Source: Alphaproteobacteria bacterium
Lineage (GTDB): Bacteria > Pseudomonadota > Alphaproteobacteria > Rhodobacterales > Rhodobacteraceae
DNA: 64,000 nt
Direction: 5' to 3'
Assembly: GCA_030431485.1 (NCBI GenBank)
Contig: JAUIIR010000001.1
Location: 124,001 to 188,000 of the forward strand
In this document: one piece after another, positions 53,177 through 62,478 of the stretch
How the letters are laid out: every line of letters begins with the position of its first letter
Numbering within the stretch: the stretch's first letter is position 1
Notes under the pieces: model-generated
Databases searched by the model: none
The model's input: the letters and a program-made list of their open reading frames with translations, nothing else
Told to the model about the DNA's origin: nothing
Translations under genes and position numbers: made by a program

Positions 53177-56100
53177 GTGACCGCGCAGGATCAGTCACAT
53201 CTTCTCCCATCAGAGCCGCGTCGCAGACGGCGGGTGCAATGGGTCATGGCTGTCCTGTTTGCAGTGGTGCTCATGATGCTCGCCACGGGCTGGGCGTTGG
53301 TTGGACGCAGCCTTTCGGCACCTGACTGGGTGCGCGATACGGTTGAAGACCGCCTTGCATCTGCGCTGCCGGGGTTCCGGGTTCTGTTCGGCGATGTGCA
53401 GGTGCGGCTGGAGCAGGACGGACGTACGCGGATCATTCTCCTTGATGTGGATGTCGAGACCGCCGCCGGGTCGCCTGTCGCCGTGTTGTCGGATGTTGAG
53501 ATCGGTCTGGCGGTGCACGATCTGATCCGCCGCAAGGTGGTGTTGCGCGACCTGAGCGTGAGTGGCGCGTTCGTGACGCTGACCCGAAATCGCGCGGGCC
53601 AGCTGGGTCTGGCGCTGGGGGACGCTTTCGCAATGGACGGCAGTGGCGCGCCCGACGTGCCCACCCTTGTGGCCCGGATCGACACGCTATTGATGGATGA
53701 CCGGCTGTCGCGCTTGCAAAGCGTTGAGGCCAATGCGCTCACCCTGCGGTTCGAGGACGCCCGCGCCCGACGCGGTTGGACTGTCGATGGCGGGCGTCTG
53801 CGGCTGGACCGGGTCAATGACCTGCTGCGCCTGTCCGGCGATTTCGCATTGCTGGGAGGGGGAGCTACAGCGACACGGCTGCAACTGGATGCGTCCTCTA
53901 CAATCGGCGATCCTCAGGTCGCATTCGGCGTGTCGCTCGATGACATGCCGTCACAGGACATCGCGACCCAGGGGCCAGCACTGGCCTGGCTGGGGGCGCT
54001 CAGAGCGCCGATTTCGGGAGATTTGCGCGCGTCGATGCAGGCCGATGGAACGCTTGGCACGCTGAACGCAAGCCTGCAGATCGATGCCGGTGTTGTGCAG
54101 CCCACGCCGGACACGCCGCCCATCCCGTTCAACGCGGCACGCAGTTATTTCAGCTACGACCCGGACCGCTCGCAGATCAGTTTCACCGAATTGTCCGTCG
54201 ACAGCGATTTGGTGCGTGCGGCAGCCGAGGGCCGTGCCACACTTGCGGACCTGCGGGATGGAATCCCGTCGCAGATGCTTGGTCAGGTGCGCTTTACCCG
54301 GCTTGAGGCGGCGCCCGGCGCGCTGCTTGATGCGCCGTTGTCTTTGGATCGCGCCGAGGCCGATTTCCGGCTCCGGCTGGCTCCGTTCGAACTTGATCTG
54401 GGGCGGTTGTGGATTGATGACCCGCAGGTGCCCTTGCGCGCGACCGGCAAGCTGCGCCCGTCAGAGGATGCTTGGGAATATGCGCTGGATGGTCGTTTCG
54501 GTGCGCTCACACCGGATGCGCTGTTGCATCTCTGGCCGGTGTCGCTGGCCCCCCGCACCCGCAAATGGGTGGTCGAGAACATTCAGGGCGGGGCGATCAC
54601 CGGCGGCCAGTTTGCCCTGCGGTCGCAAGACGGCCCGCGCCCGGTGGTCTATCTCAACGCGAGCTTTGATCAGGCGCAGGTGCGCTATGCCCGGACGCTG
54701 CCGGTGATCACGGACGGGGTCGGCACGCTGACGCTCAACGCCAACCGGTTTGCCGTCCGGATGACTGAGGGCAGGATCACGCCGCCACAGGGGGGCGCGA
54801 TCACGCTGGATGGAAGCACATTTGTCATTCCCAACACGCGCCAGCGCCCGGCAGACGGTCAGATCAGGCTAACCGGAGAAGGCTCTATCGAAGCGATGTT
54901 GTCCTATCTCGACAGTCCGCCGATGGCCCTCATGCAGAAGGCGCGCCGTCCGGTGGATCTGCTGTCCGGACGGGTCCGCTTTGAAGGTGAACTGGATCTG
55001 CCGCTGCGGCGTGGGGTGCGCCTGCCGGACATGGTGCTGAAACTGGACGGTCAGGCGACCTCGGTGGAAAGCGACCAGATCGTGCCAAACCGGGACCTGA
55101 CCGCGCGCGTGCTGGACGTGTCGGTGACTAATGAAAGACTGCGGGTGTCAGGGCAGGCGGCGCTGTCCGGGGTGCCGTTCACCGGATCGTGGACGCTGCC
55201 TATTCCCGAACCGGGAACGCCGTCTGCCGGCAGTACGGTTGAGGGGCAGGTGACGCTGTCCGACGCTGCGGCGCGTGCCTTTGGTGTGGCACTGCCCGAA
55301 GGGTTTCTGAGCGGCTCTGGCCCGGCGGACCTGCGGGTTGATCTGAAGCGCGGGGCGCCGCCGGAGTTTTCTCTGACGTCGCGCCTGACCGGGATCGGGC
55401 TGTCTTTGCCCCCCATCGGGTGGACCCTGCCGCAAGCTTCGACCGGCACGCTTGAGGTCGCGGGCGTGCTGTCGCGACCGGCCCGCGTGGAGCGGTTGGC
55501 GTTGGAAGGTCCGGGGCTGGAGACCGAGGGCGCAATCACCCTGAACAGCAATGGATCGCTTGGCAGCATTGATCTTGAGCGGGTGCGCGTGGGCGGTTGG
55601 CTTGACGCGCCTGTGACGCTCAGCGGGCGCGGCGTCGGTGTGCCACCTGCGGTGCGGATCACCGGCGGCAGTGTCGATCTGCGCAATGCGCCGTTTGGAC
55701 GGGGGCGCGGTACGGGAGGCCCCGGTGGCGGGCGGGTGCCTTTGACGCTGGCGCTGGATCAGTTGCAGGTGTCCAACAGCATCCGCCTTACCGATTTCCG
55801 CGCAGATTTGCAGTCCGGTGGCGGTCTGACCGGCTTCTTTGTGGCCAATGTGAACGGCGCGGTTCCTATCGCCGGAGAGGCCTTGCCGCAGGGGGGCGGC
55901 ACCGCGTTTCGCATCCGATCGGACGACGCGGGCAAAGTGATCCGCGAGGCGGGCATCCTTAAAACCGTGGCCGGGGGCGACATGACGCTGGCGCTGGCCC
56001 CTGTGGCGGGTCAGCCCGGCAGTTATGACGGAGCGCTGGATGTGGTGAACACACGGCTCCGCGAAGCACCGGGGATTGCGTCACTTCTGGATGCAATCAG

Positions 56101-56476
56101 CATCGTTGGATTGCTCGACCAGTTGGAAGGTCCGGGCATTCTCTTCACGGAAGTCGAGGCGCGGTTCCGCCTGACCCCTGACCGGCTGGTGCTGACACGG
56201 TCGAGCGCAACCGGGCCGTCGATGGGCATTTCGATGGACGGGACCTACAATCTTGGCGCGGGCACGCTGGATTTTCAGGGTGTGTTGTCGCCGATCTTCT
56301 TCCTGAACGGCATTGGCAGCATCTTTACCCGAAAGGGCGAGGGTCTGATTGGATTCAATTTCAACCTGACGGGCCCCGCCAATCAGCCGAATGTCAGCGT
56401 CAACCCGCTATCGGCCCTGACGCCGGGCATGTTCCGCGAGATTTTCCGCAGGCCGGCGCCGGAGGTGGGGGAGTAA
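53177..56476 (+). CDS. very long AsmA-like/YhdP-type envelope protein
   Basis: The 1099-residue protein has one N-terminal membrane anchor (residues about 20-45) and a long periplasmic body of repeated beta-rich segments. The segment TRKWVVENIQGGAITGGQF near 455 and the C-terminal FRIRSDDAGKVIREAGILKTVAGGDMTL and GIGSIFTRKGEGLIGFNFNLTG region are typical of DUF3971/AsmA_2 proteins such as YhdP and TamB-like bridges. These are thought to carry phospholipids between the membranes. The start is a GTG with AAGGAC upstream. Confidence 0.9.
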   Translation: MTAQDQSHLLPSEPRRRRRVQWVMAVLFAVVLMMLATGWALVGRSLSAPDWVRDTVEDRLASALPGFRVLFGDVQVRLEQDGRTRIILLDVDVETAAGSPVAVLSDVEIGLAVHDLIRRKVVLRDLSVSGAFVTLTRNRAGQLGLALGDAFAMDGSGAPDVPTLVARIDTLLMDDRLSRLQSVEANALTLRFEDARARRGWTVDGGRLRLDRVNDLLRLSGDFALLGGGATATRLQLDASSTIGDPQVAFGVSLDDMPSQDIATQGPALAWLGALRAPISGDLRASMQADGTLGTLNASLQIDAGVVQPTPDTPPIPFNAARSYFSYDPDRSQISFTELSVDSDLVRAAAEGRATLADLRDGIPSQMLGQVRFTRLEAAPGALLDAPLSLDRAEADFRLRLAPFELDLGRLWIDDPQVPLRATGKLRPSEDAWEYALDGRFGALTPDALLHLWPVSLAPRTRKWVVENIQGGAITGGQFALRSQDGPRPVVYLNASFDQAQVRYARTLPVITDGVGTLTLNANRFAVRMTEGRITPPQGGAITLDGSTFVIPNTRQRPADGQIRLTGEGSIEAMLSYLDSPPMALMQKARRPVDLLSGRVRFEGELDLPLRRGVRLPDMVLKLDGQATSVESDQIVPNRDLTARVLDVSVTNERLRVSGQAALSGVPFTGSWTLPIPEPGTPSAGSTVEGQVTLSDAAARAFGVALPEGFLSGSGPADLRVDLKRGAPPEFSLTSRLTGIGLSLPPIGWTLPQASTGTLEVAGVLSRPARVERLALEGPGLETEGAITLNSNGSLGSIDLERVRVGGWLDAPVTLSGRGVGVPPAVRITGGSVDLRNAPFGRGRGTGGPGGGRVPLTLALDQLQVSNSIRLTDFRADLQSGGGLTGFFVANVNGAVPIAGEALPQGGGTAFRIRSDDAGKVIREAGILKTVAGGDMTLALAPVAGQPGSYDGALDVVNTRLREAPGIASLLDAISIVGLLDQLEGPGILFTEVEARFRLTPDRLVLTRSSATGPSMGISMDGTYNLGAGTLDFQGVLSPIFFLNGIGSIFTRKGEGLIGFNFNLTGPANQPNVSVNPLSALTPGMFREIFRRPAPEVGE

Positions 56477-56645
56477 GAGGGGCTGACGAGTATCTCAGTC
56501 GTGTGGAAGTCGGGGATGTGGACTTAGCCGCCGTTGGCGATATTTTGGAAAATGGCTGCAACCGGCACATTACGGCCATTGGTTTCCCCCCGAATTCGGC
56601 AGTTGCATGAGGCGAGAACAGGCTCGGATCAGCGCGCATAGGGCG

Positions 56646-57995
56646 TCAACTGTCTTCGAGAGCGCGTACAACGCTTTCTGCAGTAATCTCTGGTCCTTGG
56701 GTGAGTTTGTTCATCGGTTGAATGATCGATGCGATGGCCGAACTACGTGTCTCGGCGGCCAGGTCAGCTACGCTCAGAACAAAGTCGACTTGCTTGGTGT
56801 TCTGATGAGCCCGGTAGTCCATGCTGTAGTAGACCCTGTTGTTGGGGGACTTGAGATTTCGTCCGCTTAGCCCGCTGAAAAGCACTCGGATCCGGACGTC
56901 ACCAGTGAAGTTGAAGTAGTTAGCGATGTGTTTCACGGTCGAGAGGAAGCTGTTTGCATAGGCAATTTGCTGCGCGATCCAGATGTGCTGACCTTTCTCC
57001 CACGGGCGTGACGATCTGCCCTCTACGGCGCTTTTTATCCATTCGGTGTCTTCCCAGTAAGAAATAACTTCCGCTCCACTTAAGCACTCGCTTAACCGCC
57101 AGATCGCACGATGATCGAAGTCCGCCGTATTCACGTGAACTTCGAGCCCGTCATGTTCCGCAACTTCTATGACAAAGGGGCGGTAGGGAGAATTGTAGCC
57201 TTCGTCGAAGAAGACATGCGTGCGACGCGTGTCGTTTGGGCGATGGCGCAAACACTCTTTCAACTGATCGGTTGTAATCGGTTCAGCACCAACCAGTTGG
57301 AAACCATAGGCGACAAAAGAATCTGTGAGATCAACTGCATACGGATGCTCTTGTGCTTCTTCTTTCCACCGTTCGATCATGTGCTCAAAGTTAGCATCTA
57401 GTACGTTTTGCTCGTCAGTCTCCGGCGCTGGTCGAGGTTGCTCGATCATGGTAGATAATGCACCAAGCAGAGATGTCTTATCGCTCAGCACACAGCGTCT
57501 GATGACGTCCTGCCATTCATCCGGAGACTCAATTGGTGCAGAAACAGGGCCTGCCTTCCTAATGTAGTGTACACCTTTGGCAATGCCTTGTGTGCGGCCA
57601 CGGTCATCATCTGGGCCATTCTTCTTTCCGCAAACCGGCGACGTACCGCAAGCTGGCACCCAAATTACTGGAACCCTGAAGTCTGTACCGTCGGGTTGCT
57701 GAGTGCTGACAGTACAGTGGGGCGACGGTTGAAGGTACGCTGCAGCGATTTGGTTGATCTGATCTTGGTCGACGCCCGCAAGCTCTTCCGGAAGAGCCGC
57801 TGGGTACGATCCGTCGTCTTCGCGCCCCAACACGATCCACCCACCTCCATGGTTTGCCAGTGCGCAGATTTCCTTCGCGAGCTTCGCTTTGCCGATACTG
57901 TCGTTCAGCGGGAGGGAACGCTTGAACTCGACGTCCAAGTCTTCGTTTGGAAATTCGAGGGCTTGCGCGAAATTGGGTGGAAGTTCGTTAGGCAT
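56646..57995 (-). CDS. AlbA_2 (Schlafen-like) domain orphan protein
   Basis: The 449-residue protein opens with an AlbA_2 domain (residues about 12-150; DVEFKRSLPL near 21 with the characteristic EFK, then AKEICALANHGGGWIVLGRED near 39). The C-terminal two thirds (180-449) are mixed alpha-beta and not recognised. AlbA_2 proteins bind nucleic acid and recur in regulatory and defence settings. The gene is isolated, visibly less GC-rich than its neighbours and flanked by non-coding DNA on both sides, which suggests acquisition. No partner gene is present. Confidence 0.82.
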   Translation of the reverse strand: MPNELPPNFAQALEFPNEDLDVEFKRSLPLNDSIGKAKLAKEICALANHGGGWIVLGREDDGSYPAALPEELAGVDQDQINQIAAAYLQPSPHCTVSTQQPDGTDFRVPVIWVPACGTSPVCGKKNGPDDDRGRTQGIAKGVHYIRKAGPVSAPIESPDEWQDVIRRCVLSDKTSLLGALSTMIEQPRPAPETDEQNVLDANFEHMIERWKEEAQEHPYAVDLTDSFVAYGFQLVGAEPITTDQLKECLRHRPNDTRRTHVFFDEGYNSPYRPFVIEVAEHDGLEVHVNTADFDHRAIWRLSECLSGAEVISYWEDTEWIKSAVEGRSSRPWEKGQHIWIAQQIAYANSFLSTVKHIANYFNFTGDVRIRVLFSGLSGRNLKSPNNRVYYSMDYRAHQNTKQVDFVLSVADLAAETRSSAIASIIQPMNKLTQGPEITAESVVRALEDS

Positions 57996-58291
57996 AGTCT
58001 TTTTCGACGCATTTGTTGTTTAAAGCTTAATATAGAGTGAAGAGCTCGGCATTATGCTACGCTGTCCTCACACCGAAGTTTCATCAAGCTTTGCCTCTTT
58101 GCAATGAATGTTTCGACTGCGCATTGCTGCCGTTTATGCGCTGCGCAGCATTCAACACATTGGGTTCACTCCCGCCATTCGCATTCCAGCATTTCGCCTG
58201 ATACGCTCAGCGGAATGCGCGCTCGGTGCTTTTGTTGCGCGCGCGAGTTCGGTATGGGCAGCGGCGACACTGAATGAGCGGATGCAGCCCC

Positions 58292-59338
58292 ATGAAACTC
58301 AGCGATTTCGATTTCCATTTGCCTGAAGAGCTGATTGCCACGCGGCCGGCCTCGCCACGGTCATCGGCGCGGCTTTTGCATGCCGAAGCGGGGGGGATTG
58401 AAGATCGGATCGTCAATCAGTTGCCGGATATCCTGCGCCCGACGGACCGGCTGGTTCTGAATGACACCAAGGTGATTCCGGCGCGGCTCTTCGGGGTGCG
58501 GCGGCGGATGGGGGACACCGGGCTGACCGAAGCCAGGATCGAGGTCACGCTGCTGGAGCCACAGGCGGATGGCACGTGGTCGGCTCTGGTCAAACCGCTG
58601 AAGAAGCTGCGCGAGGGAGAGGTTGTGGAATTCTCGTCCGACCTCTCGGCCAGCCTCGAAGGGCGCAGCGATGGGCAGGCGCTGTTGCGGTTCAATCTGA
58701 CCGGCGACGATTTCGACGCGGCGTTGGCCGAGGCGGGGGCGATGCCCTTGCCGCCGTATATCGCGGCCAAGCGGCCTGCGGATGAGAAGGACAAGGAAGA
58801 CTACCAGACCATCTGGGCACGCAATTCTGGTGCGGTGGCGGCCCCGACCGCATCGCTGCATTTCGATGAGGCGCTGGTGGCGGTGCTGAAGGCGCGGGGT
58901 GTGGGTGTGAGCTTTGTCACCTTGCATGTCGGGGCGGGCACGTTCCTGCCGGTCAAGGTCGAGGATGTGACCACGCACAAGATGCATGCTGAATGGGGCC
59001 GGGTGTCAGAAACCGCTGCTGCTGAGATTGCCGAGACCAAGGCCGCGGGTGGCCGGGTGATCCCGGTGGGAACCACAGCACTGCGGCTGATAGAAAGCGC
59101 GGCGCGGGGTGGCAGTATCCAGCCTTGGGAAGGTGATACGGATATTTTCATCTATCCGGGATTCGAGTTTCAGGTCACGGACGGGTTGATGACCAATTTT
59201 CATTTGCCGAAATCCACGCTGATGATGCTGGTCTCGGCATTGATGGGGCAAGAGCGTGTTCGCGAGATTTATGCGCATGCCATCGAGAGCCGGTATCGTT
59301 TCTTTTCGTATGGCGACAGCTCGCTTTTGATCCCCTGA
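58292..59338 (+). CDS. queA: S-adenosylmethionine:tRNA ribosyltransferase-isomerase
   Basis: The 348-residue enzyme transfers and isomerises the ribosyl group of SAM onto preQ1-modified tRNA to make epoxyqueuosine. Family segments include [23 protein letters not shown] at the start (in part), [14 protein letters not shown] near 55, APTASLHF near 190, TLHVGAGTF near 214 and [19 protein letters not shown] near 303. The length fits (356 in E. coli). The ATG at 58292 gives the family start. tgt, often adjacent, is not in the window. Confidence 0.97.
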   Translation: MKLSDFDFHLPEELIATRPASPRSSARLLHAEAGGIEDRIVNQLPDILRPTDRLVLNDTKVIPARLFGVRRRMGDTGLTEARIEVTLLEPQADGTWSALVKPLKKLREGEVVEFSSDLSASLEGRSDGQALLRFNLTGDDFDAALAEAGAMPLPPYIAAKRPADEKDKEDYQTIWARNSGAVAAPTASLHFDEALVAVLKARGVGVSFVTLHVGAGTFLPVKVEDVTTHKMHAEWGRVSETAAAEIAETKAAGGRVIPVGTTALRLIESAARGGSIQPWEGDTDIFIYPGFEFQVTDGLMTNFHLPKSTLMMLVSALMGQERVREIYAHAIESRYRFFSYGDSSLLIP

Positions 59339-59468
59339 CGGTGACGGCGGTGTGACCAAGGAAACGTCAAAAAAGGTCGCTGATGTGATTGCGGTTGGGC
59401 GCTGGCTGTTCTAGCCGGGGCGGACCACGTGGCCCGCTTTCGGGCCGCAACCATCACAAGGGGGCTTC

Positions 59469-60761
59469 ATGCTGACCGTTCTGCGCACATCCTGGCCACT
59501 GCTGCTTGGCATGCTTTTGTTAATGCTGGGCAATGGTTTGCAGGGGTCGCTGCTCGGGGTGCGCGGCTCCACACTCGGCTTTTCTTCGGTCGAGTTGTCT
59601 GTGGTGATGTCGGCGTATTTTGCGGGGTTCCTGCTTGCGTCGCGGATGACGCCCAATATGATCCGCCGGGTCGGGCATGTGCGGGTCTTCGCGGCGCTCG
59701 GGTCGCTTGTGTCCGCCGCTTTGCTGTTGTTTCCCACGATACAAGACCCCATCGCCTGGGTCCTTGGTCGTGTGGTGATCGGCTTCTGCTTCTGCGGTGT
59801 CTATGTGACGGCAGAAAGCTGGCTGAACAATTCAGCCACCAATGAAACGCGTGGGCAGGCCTTGTCGGCCTATATGATCGTGCAGATGCTGGGCATCATC
59901 ATTGCGCAGGGCCTTCTGGTGGTGCCGGACCCCTCGGGCTATCTGCTTTTTGTGATCCCGTCGGTGCTGGTTTCTATCGCGTTCGCGCCGATCCTGCTGT
60001 CGATCTCGCCGACACCGGCGTTTGAAAGCACAAAGCGGATGACGCTTGCGGAACTCTACAAGGTGTCGCCGCTGGGCTGTGTTGGGATGTTCCTAATGGG
60101 CAGCGTTTTTGCGGCGCAGTTCGGCATGGCTGCCGTATATGCAACAGAGGCCGGGTTGAGCATTGCACAGATCCCGATTTTCACGGCGGCGTTTTATGTG
60201 GGCGCGTTGATCTTTCAGTATCCGGTCGGATGGTTGTCAGACCGCTTTGACCGTCGTGTTCTGATCGCTCTTTCGGCGTTGATCGCCGGGTTGGCCTCGC
60301 TGATGGGGATGCTGCTGGGCGGCTATTTCTACGTGTTGGTGGCGGCAGCGTTTCTGATCGGGGGCCTGTCCAACCCGCTCTATTCCTTGCTGATTGCCTA
60401 CACGAACGACTTTCTGGAGCATGAGGACATGGCGGCGGCGTCGGCCGGGCTGTTGTTCGTGAACGGGGTCGGGGCCATCACAGGCCCTTTGATCATCGGC
60501 TATGCGATGCAAGTGATCGGCCCGCCAGGATATTTCGTTTTGTTGTCCGTCGTTCTTCTGACGCTGACCGCTTATGCCGTCTACCGGATGACACAGCGTC
60601 CGGCCCCGTCAGCGGACGAGACCAGCGCCTATCAGGGCATGATGCCGACCGCGTCGCCTGTGACGGTTGAGATCGCGTCGGAATGGGCCATCGAAACTGC
60701 CGAGGCAGAAGCCGAAGCGCAGGAAGACGCTGCGGACATGTCGAAAGGCGCCGCGTCGTGA
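59469..60761 (+). CDS. MFS transporter, YcaD-like
   Basis: The 430-residue membrane protein has about twelve hydrophobic segments with the MFS loop motif GWLSDRFDRRVL near residue 255 and a first-half loop SRMTPNMIRRVGHVRV. The order TLGFSSVELSVVMSAYFAGFLLAS and RVVIGFCFCGVYVTAESWLNN resembles the YcaD group of MFS proteins, whose substrates are not known. The last 50 residues are acidic and cytoplasmic. A hairpin GGCCCG-CTTT-CGGGCC lies at 59431-59446 before the gene. Confidence 0.9.
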   Translation: MLTVLRTSWPLLLGMLLLMLGNGLQGSLLGVRGSTLGFSSVELSVVMSAYFAGFLLASRMTPNMIRRVGHVRVFAALGSLVSAALLLFPTIQDPIAWVLGRVVIGFCFCGVYVTAESWLNNSATNETRGQALSAYMIVQMLGIIIAQGLLVVPDPSGYLLFVIPSVLVSIAFAPILLSISPTPAFESTKRMTLAELYKVSPLGCVGMFLMGSVFAAQFGMAAVYATEAGLSIAQIPIFTAAFYVGALIFQYPVGWLSDRFDRRVLIALSALIAGLASLMGMLLGGYFYVLVAAAFLIGGLSNPLYSLLIAYTNDFLEHEDMAAASAGLLFVNGVGAITGPLIIGYAMQVIGPPGYFVLLSVVLLTLTAYAVYRMTQRPAPSADETSAYQGMMPTASPVTVEIASEWAIETAEAEAEAQEDAADMSKGAAS

Positions 60762-60879
60762 TGCAAAACGGATACGAAGCGCGGGCCATGTGTCGGCGCT
60801 GACATGAAAAGTGACTGTTTCACGAATCATTTCTTGATTACCGTCGCAAGATCAGACCGCGCGAGAGTGGGAGAAAAGC

Positions 60880-61458
60880 ATGGTCACGCCTGATGAGGTA
60901 TTGAGTTTTTGGATCGACGACGTTGGTCCAGGTGGGTGGTATAAATCCGACGAGGCCTTGGATCAGGAGATCCGTGACCGGTTTGGTGACGGCTGGGAAG
61001 GTGCGATGGAGGGCCGCCACGCCCTTTGGCTGACCTATCCAAGCGGCACGCTGGCCTATATCATTCTGATGGATCAATTTCCGCGCAATATGTTCCGGGG
61101 GTCCGGTAAGGCTTTTGCGTCGGACCGCTTTGCCCTTGCGGCGGCCAAGCAGGCCATCGGGAAGAACTGGGATCTCAAGATTGACGAACCAGCGCGGCAG
61201 TTTTTCTATCTGCCGCTGATGCATTCCGAGAACCTGTGCGATCAGGATCGCTGCGTGCGTCTGATGCTGGAACGCATGCCCAAACATGGCGCCAGCAACC
61301 TGCTGCATGCCCGCGCGCATCGAGAGGTGATCCGCAAGTTTGGCCGGTTCCCCTATCGCAACACCGCGCTGGGGCGTCATTCAACGGCGACTGAGCTCAG
61401 CTATGTCACTGGCGGTGGCTACGGATCGACGGTTGAGGAATTGAAAAAGGCGGGGTGA
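60880..61458 (+). CDS. DUF924 protein
   Basis: The 192-residue soluble helical protein matches the DUF924 family, with EVLSFWIDDVGPGGWYKSD near residue 6, LDQFPRN-type segment ILMDQFPRNMFRGSGKAFASD near 62 and FFYLPLMHSENL near 108. The fold is TPR-like in known members and the function is unassigned. A short hairpin (GGCGGG/CCCGCC) spans the stop codon. Confidence 0.9.
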   Translation: MVTPDEVLSFWIDDVGPGGWYKSDEALDQEIRDRFGDGWEGAMEGRHALWLTYPSGTLAYIILMDQFPRNMFRGSGKAFASDRFALAAAKQAIGKNWDLKIDEPARQFFYLPLMHSENLCDQDRCVRLMLERMPKHGASNLLHARAHREVIRKFGRFPYRNTALGRHSTATELSYVTGGGYGSTVEELKKAG

Positions 61459-61497
61459 TGCCCGCCTCTCTGCCATCCTGAACTTTGCGTTCGGACT

Positions 61498-62385
61498 TTA
61501 TTTCGACGCGTTGAAAATCTTGTCGATGTTGGCACCAAGAGCGGCGTTGAACTCTGCATCCGACTGCTGCTTGGACAGACCTTCGGCCAGGGCGCGCGAG
61601 AAGCTTGCGATCATCTTGGGATTCCGGGCAAGCCGTTCGCAGGCGTCGTCTGTGGTGTAGCCACCCGACAGGGCGACAACGCGCAGCACCATGGGGTGAT
61701 CGGCCAATTCGACGTAAAGTCCATCCTCGGTCGGGATGGTGAGCTTGAGCATCACCGCCTCGCCATCGCCCAAAGCGTCGAGATGGGTCGCGATTTCCTG
61801 TTTCAGGATCGCTTCGGCTTCCGCCTTTGTTGGGCTGTTGATGTCAACTTCCGGTTCGATGATCGGCACCAGACCGGCAGCGCATACGGTCTTGGCGACC
61901 TCAAATTGCTGCGCCACGACGACCTTGATGCCGTCTGCATTGGCTTCGTGAATGACCGAGCGTTCCTTGGTACCAAAGACCCCCATTGCCTTGGCGTCGG
62001 CCAGCAGTGCCTCTAGGCCCGGCATTGGCTTCATCACCTGTGCGCCGTTTTCCTTGTCCTCCAGCCCCTTGTCGATCTTCAGGAACGGCACCACGCCACG
62101 GTTTTCCCACAGGTAGGTGGGCACTGGAACACCTTCGACCGTGTCACGCATGGTGCGCTCGAACAGAATTGCGCCCAGCACCTTGTCCGAGGTGAAGTCG
62201 GGCGCTGTCATGATGCGGCAGCGCATCTCGTGAATAAGCGAGAACATTTCGGCATCGCCGCTATAGGCGTCTTCCTCGATGCCATAGAGGCGCAGCGCCT
62301 TGGGGGTGGACCCGCCGCTTTGGTCAAGCGCGGCGATAAAGCCAGCGCCGTTTTCGATGCGGTCTGCCATTGCGGTTTCGGTCAT
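61498..62385 (-). CDS. class I fructose-bisphosphate aldolase
   Basis: The 295-residue enzyme cleaves fructose 1,6-bisphosphate through a Schiff-base lysine. Recognisable segments are ALDQSGGSTPKAL near residue 19, FLKIDKGL near 101, PIIEPEVDI near 175 and the VVALSGGYTTDDAC phosphate-binding segment near 232. This is the bacterial class I type common in Rhodobacterales. GGGGA lies 7 bases before the ATG. A perfect palindrome GGTTAGCGCTAACC at 62465, 80 bp upstream, may be its operator. Confidence 0.93.
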   Translation of the reverse strand: MTETAMADRIENGAGFIAALDQSGGSTPKALRLYGIEEDAYSGDAEMFSLIHEMRCRIMTAPDFTSDKVLGAILFERTMRDTVEGVPVPTYLWENRGVVPFLKIDKGLEDKENGAQVMKPMPGLEALLADAKAMGVFGTKERSVIHEANADGIKVVVAQQFEVAKTVCAAGLVPIIEPEVDINSPTKAEAEAILKQEIATHLDALGDGEAVMLKLTIPTEDGLYVELADHPMVLRVVALSGGYTTDDACERLARNPKMIASFSRALAEGLSKQQSDAEFNAALGANIDKIFNASK

Positions 62386-62464
62386 GTAAAATCCCCAAGC
62401 TGGAATGGTGTGGTTGGCGTTGTCCTAGATCAGCCGTTTTCAAAAAGATAGAGGCAGGTCAGGA

Positions 62465-62478
62465 GGTTAGCGCTAACC
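62465..62478. promoter_or_regulatory. perfect 14-bp palindrome GGTTAGCGCTAACC, candidate LacI-type operator
   Basis: The site overlaps the last codons of the P450 gene and lies 80 bp before the aldolase start. A symmetric site with central GCGC/CG and flanking TTA is typical of LacI-family operators in carbohydrate regulons. No LacI-family gene is in the window. Confidence 0.55.

Noticed and set aside
58108-58326. A 72-codon frame before queA
   Set aside because: It overlaps the queA start, lacks a ribosome site and has no recognisable sequence.
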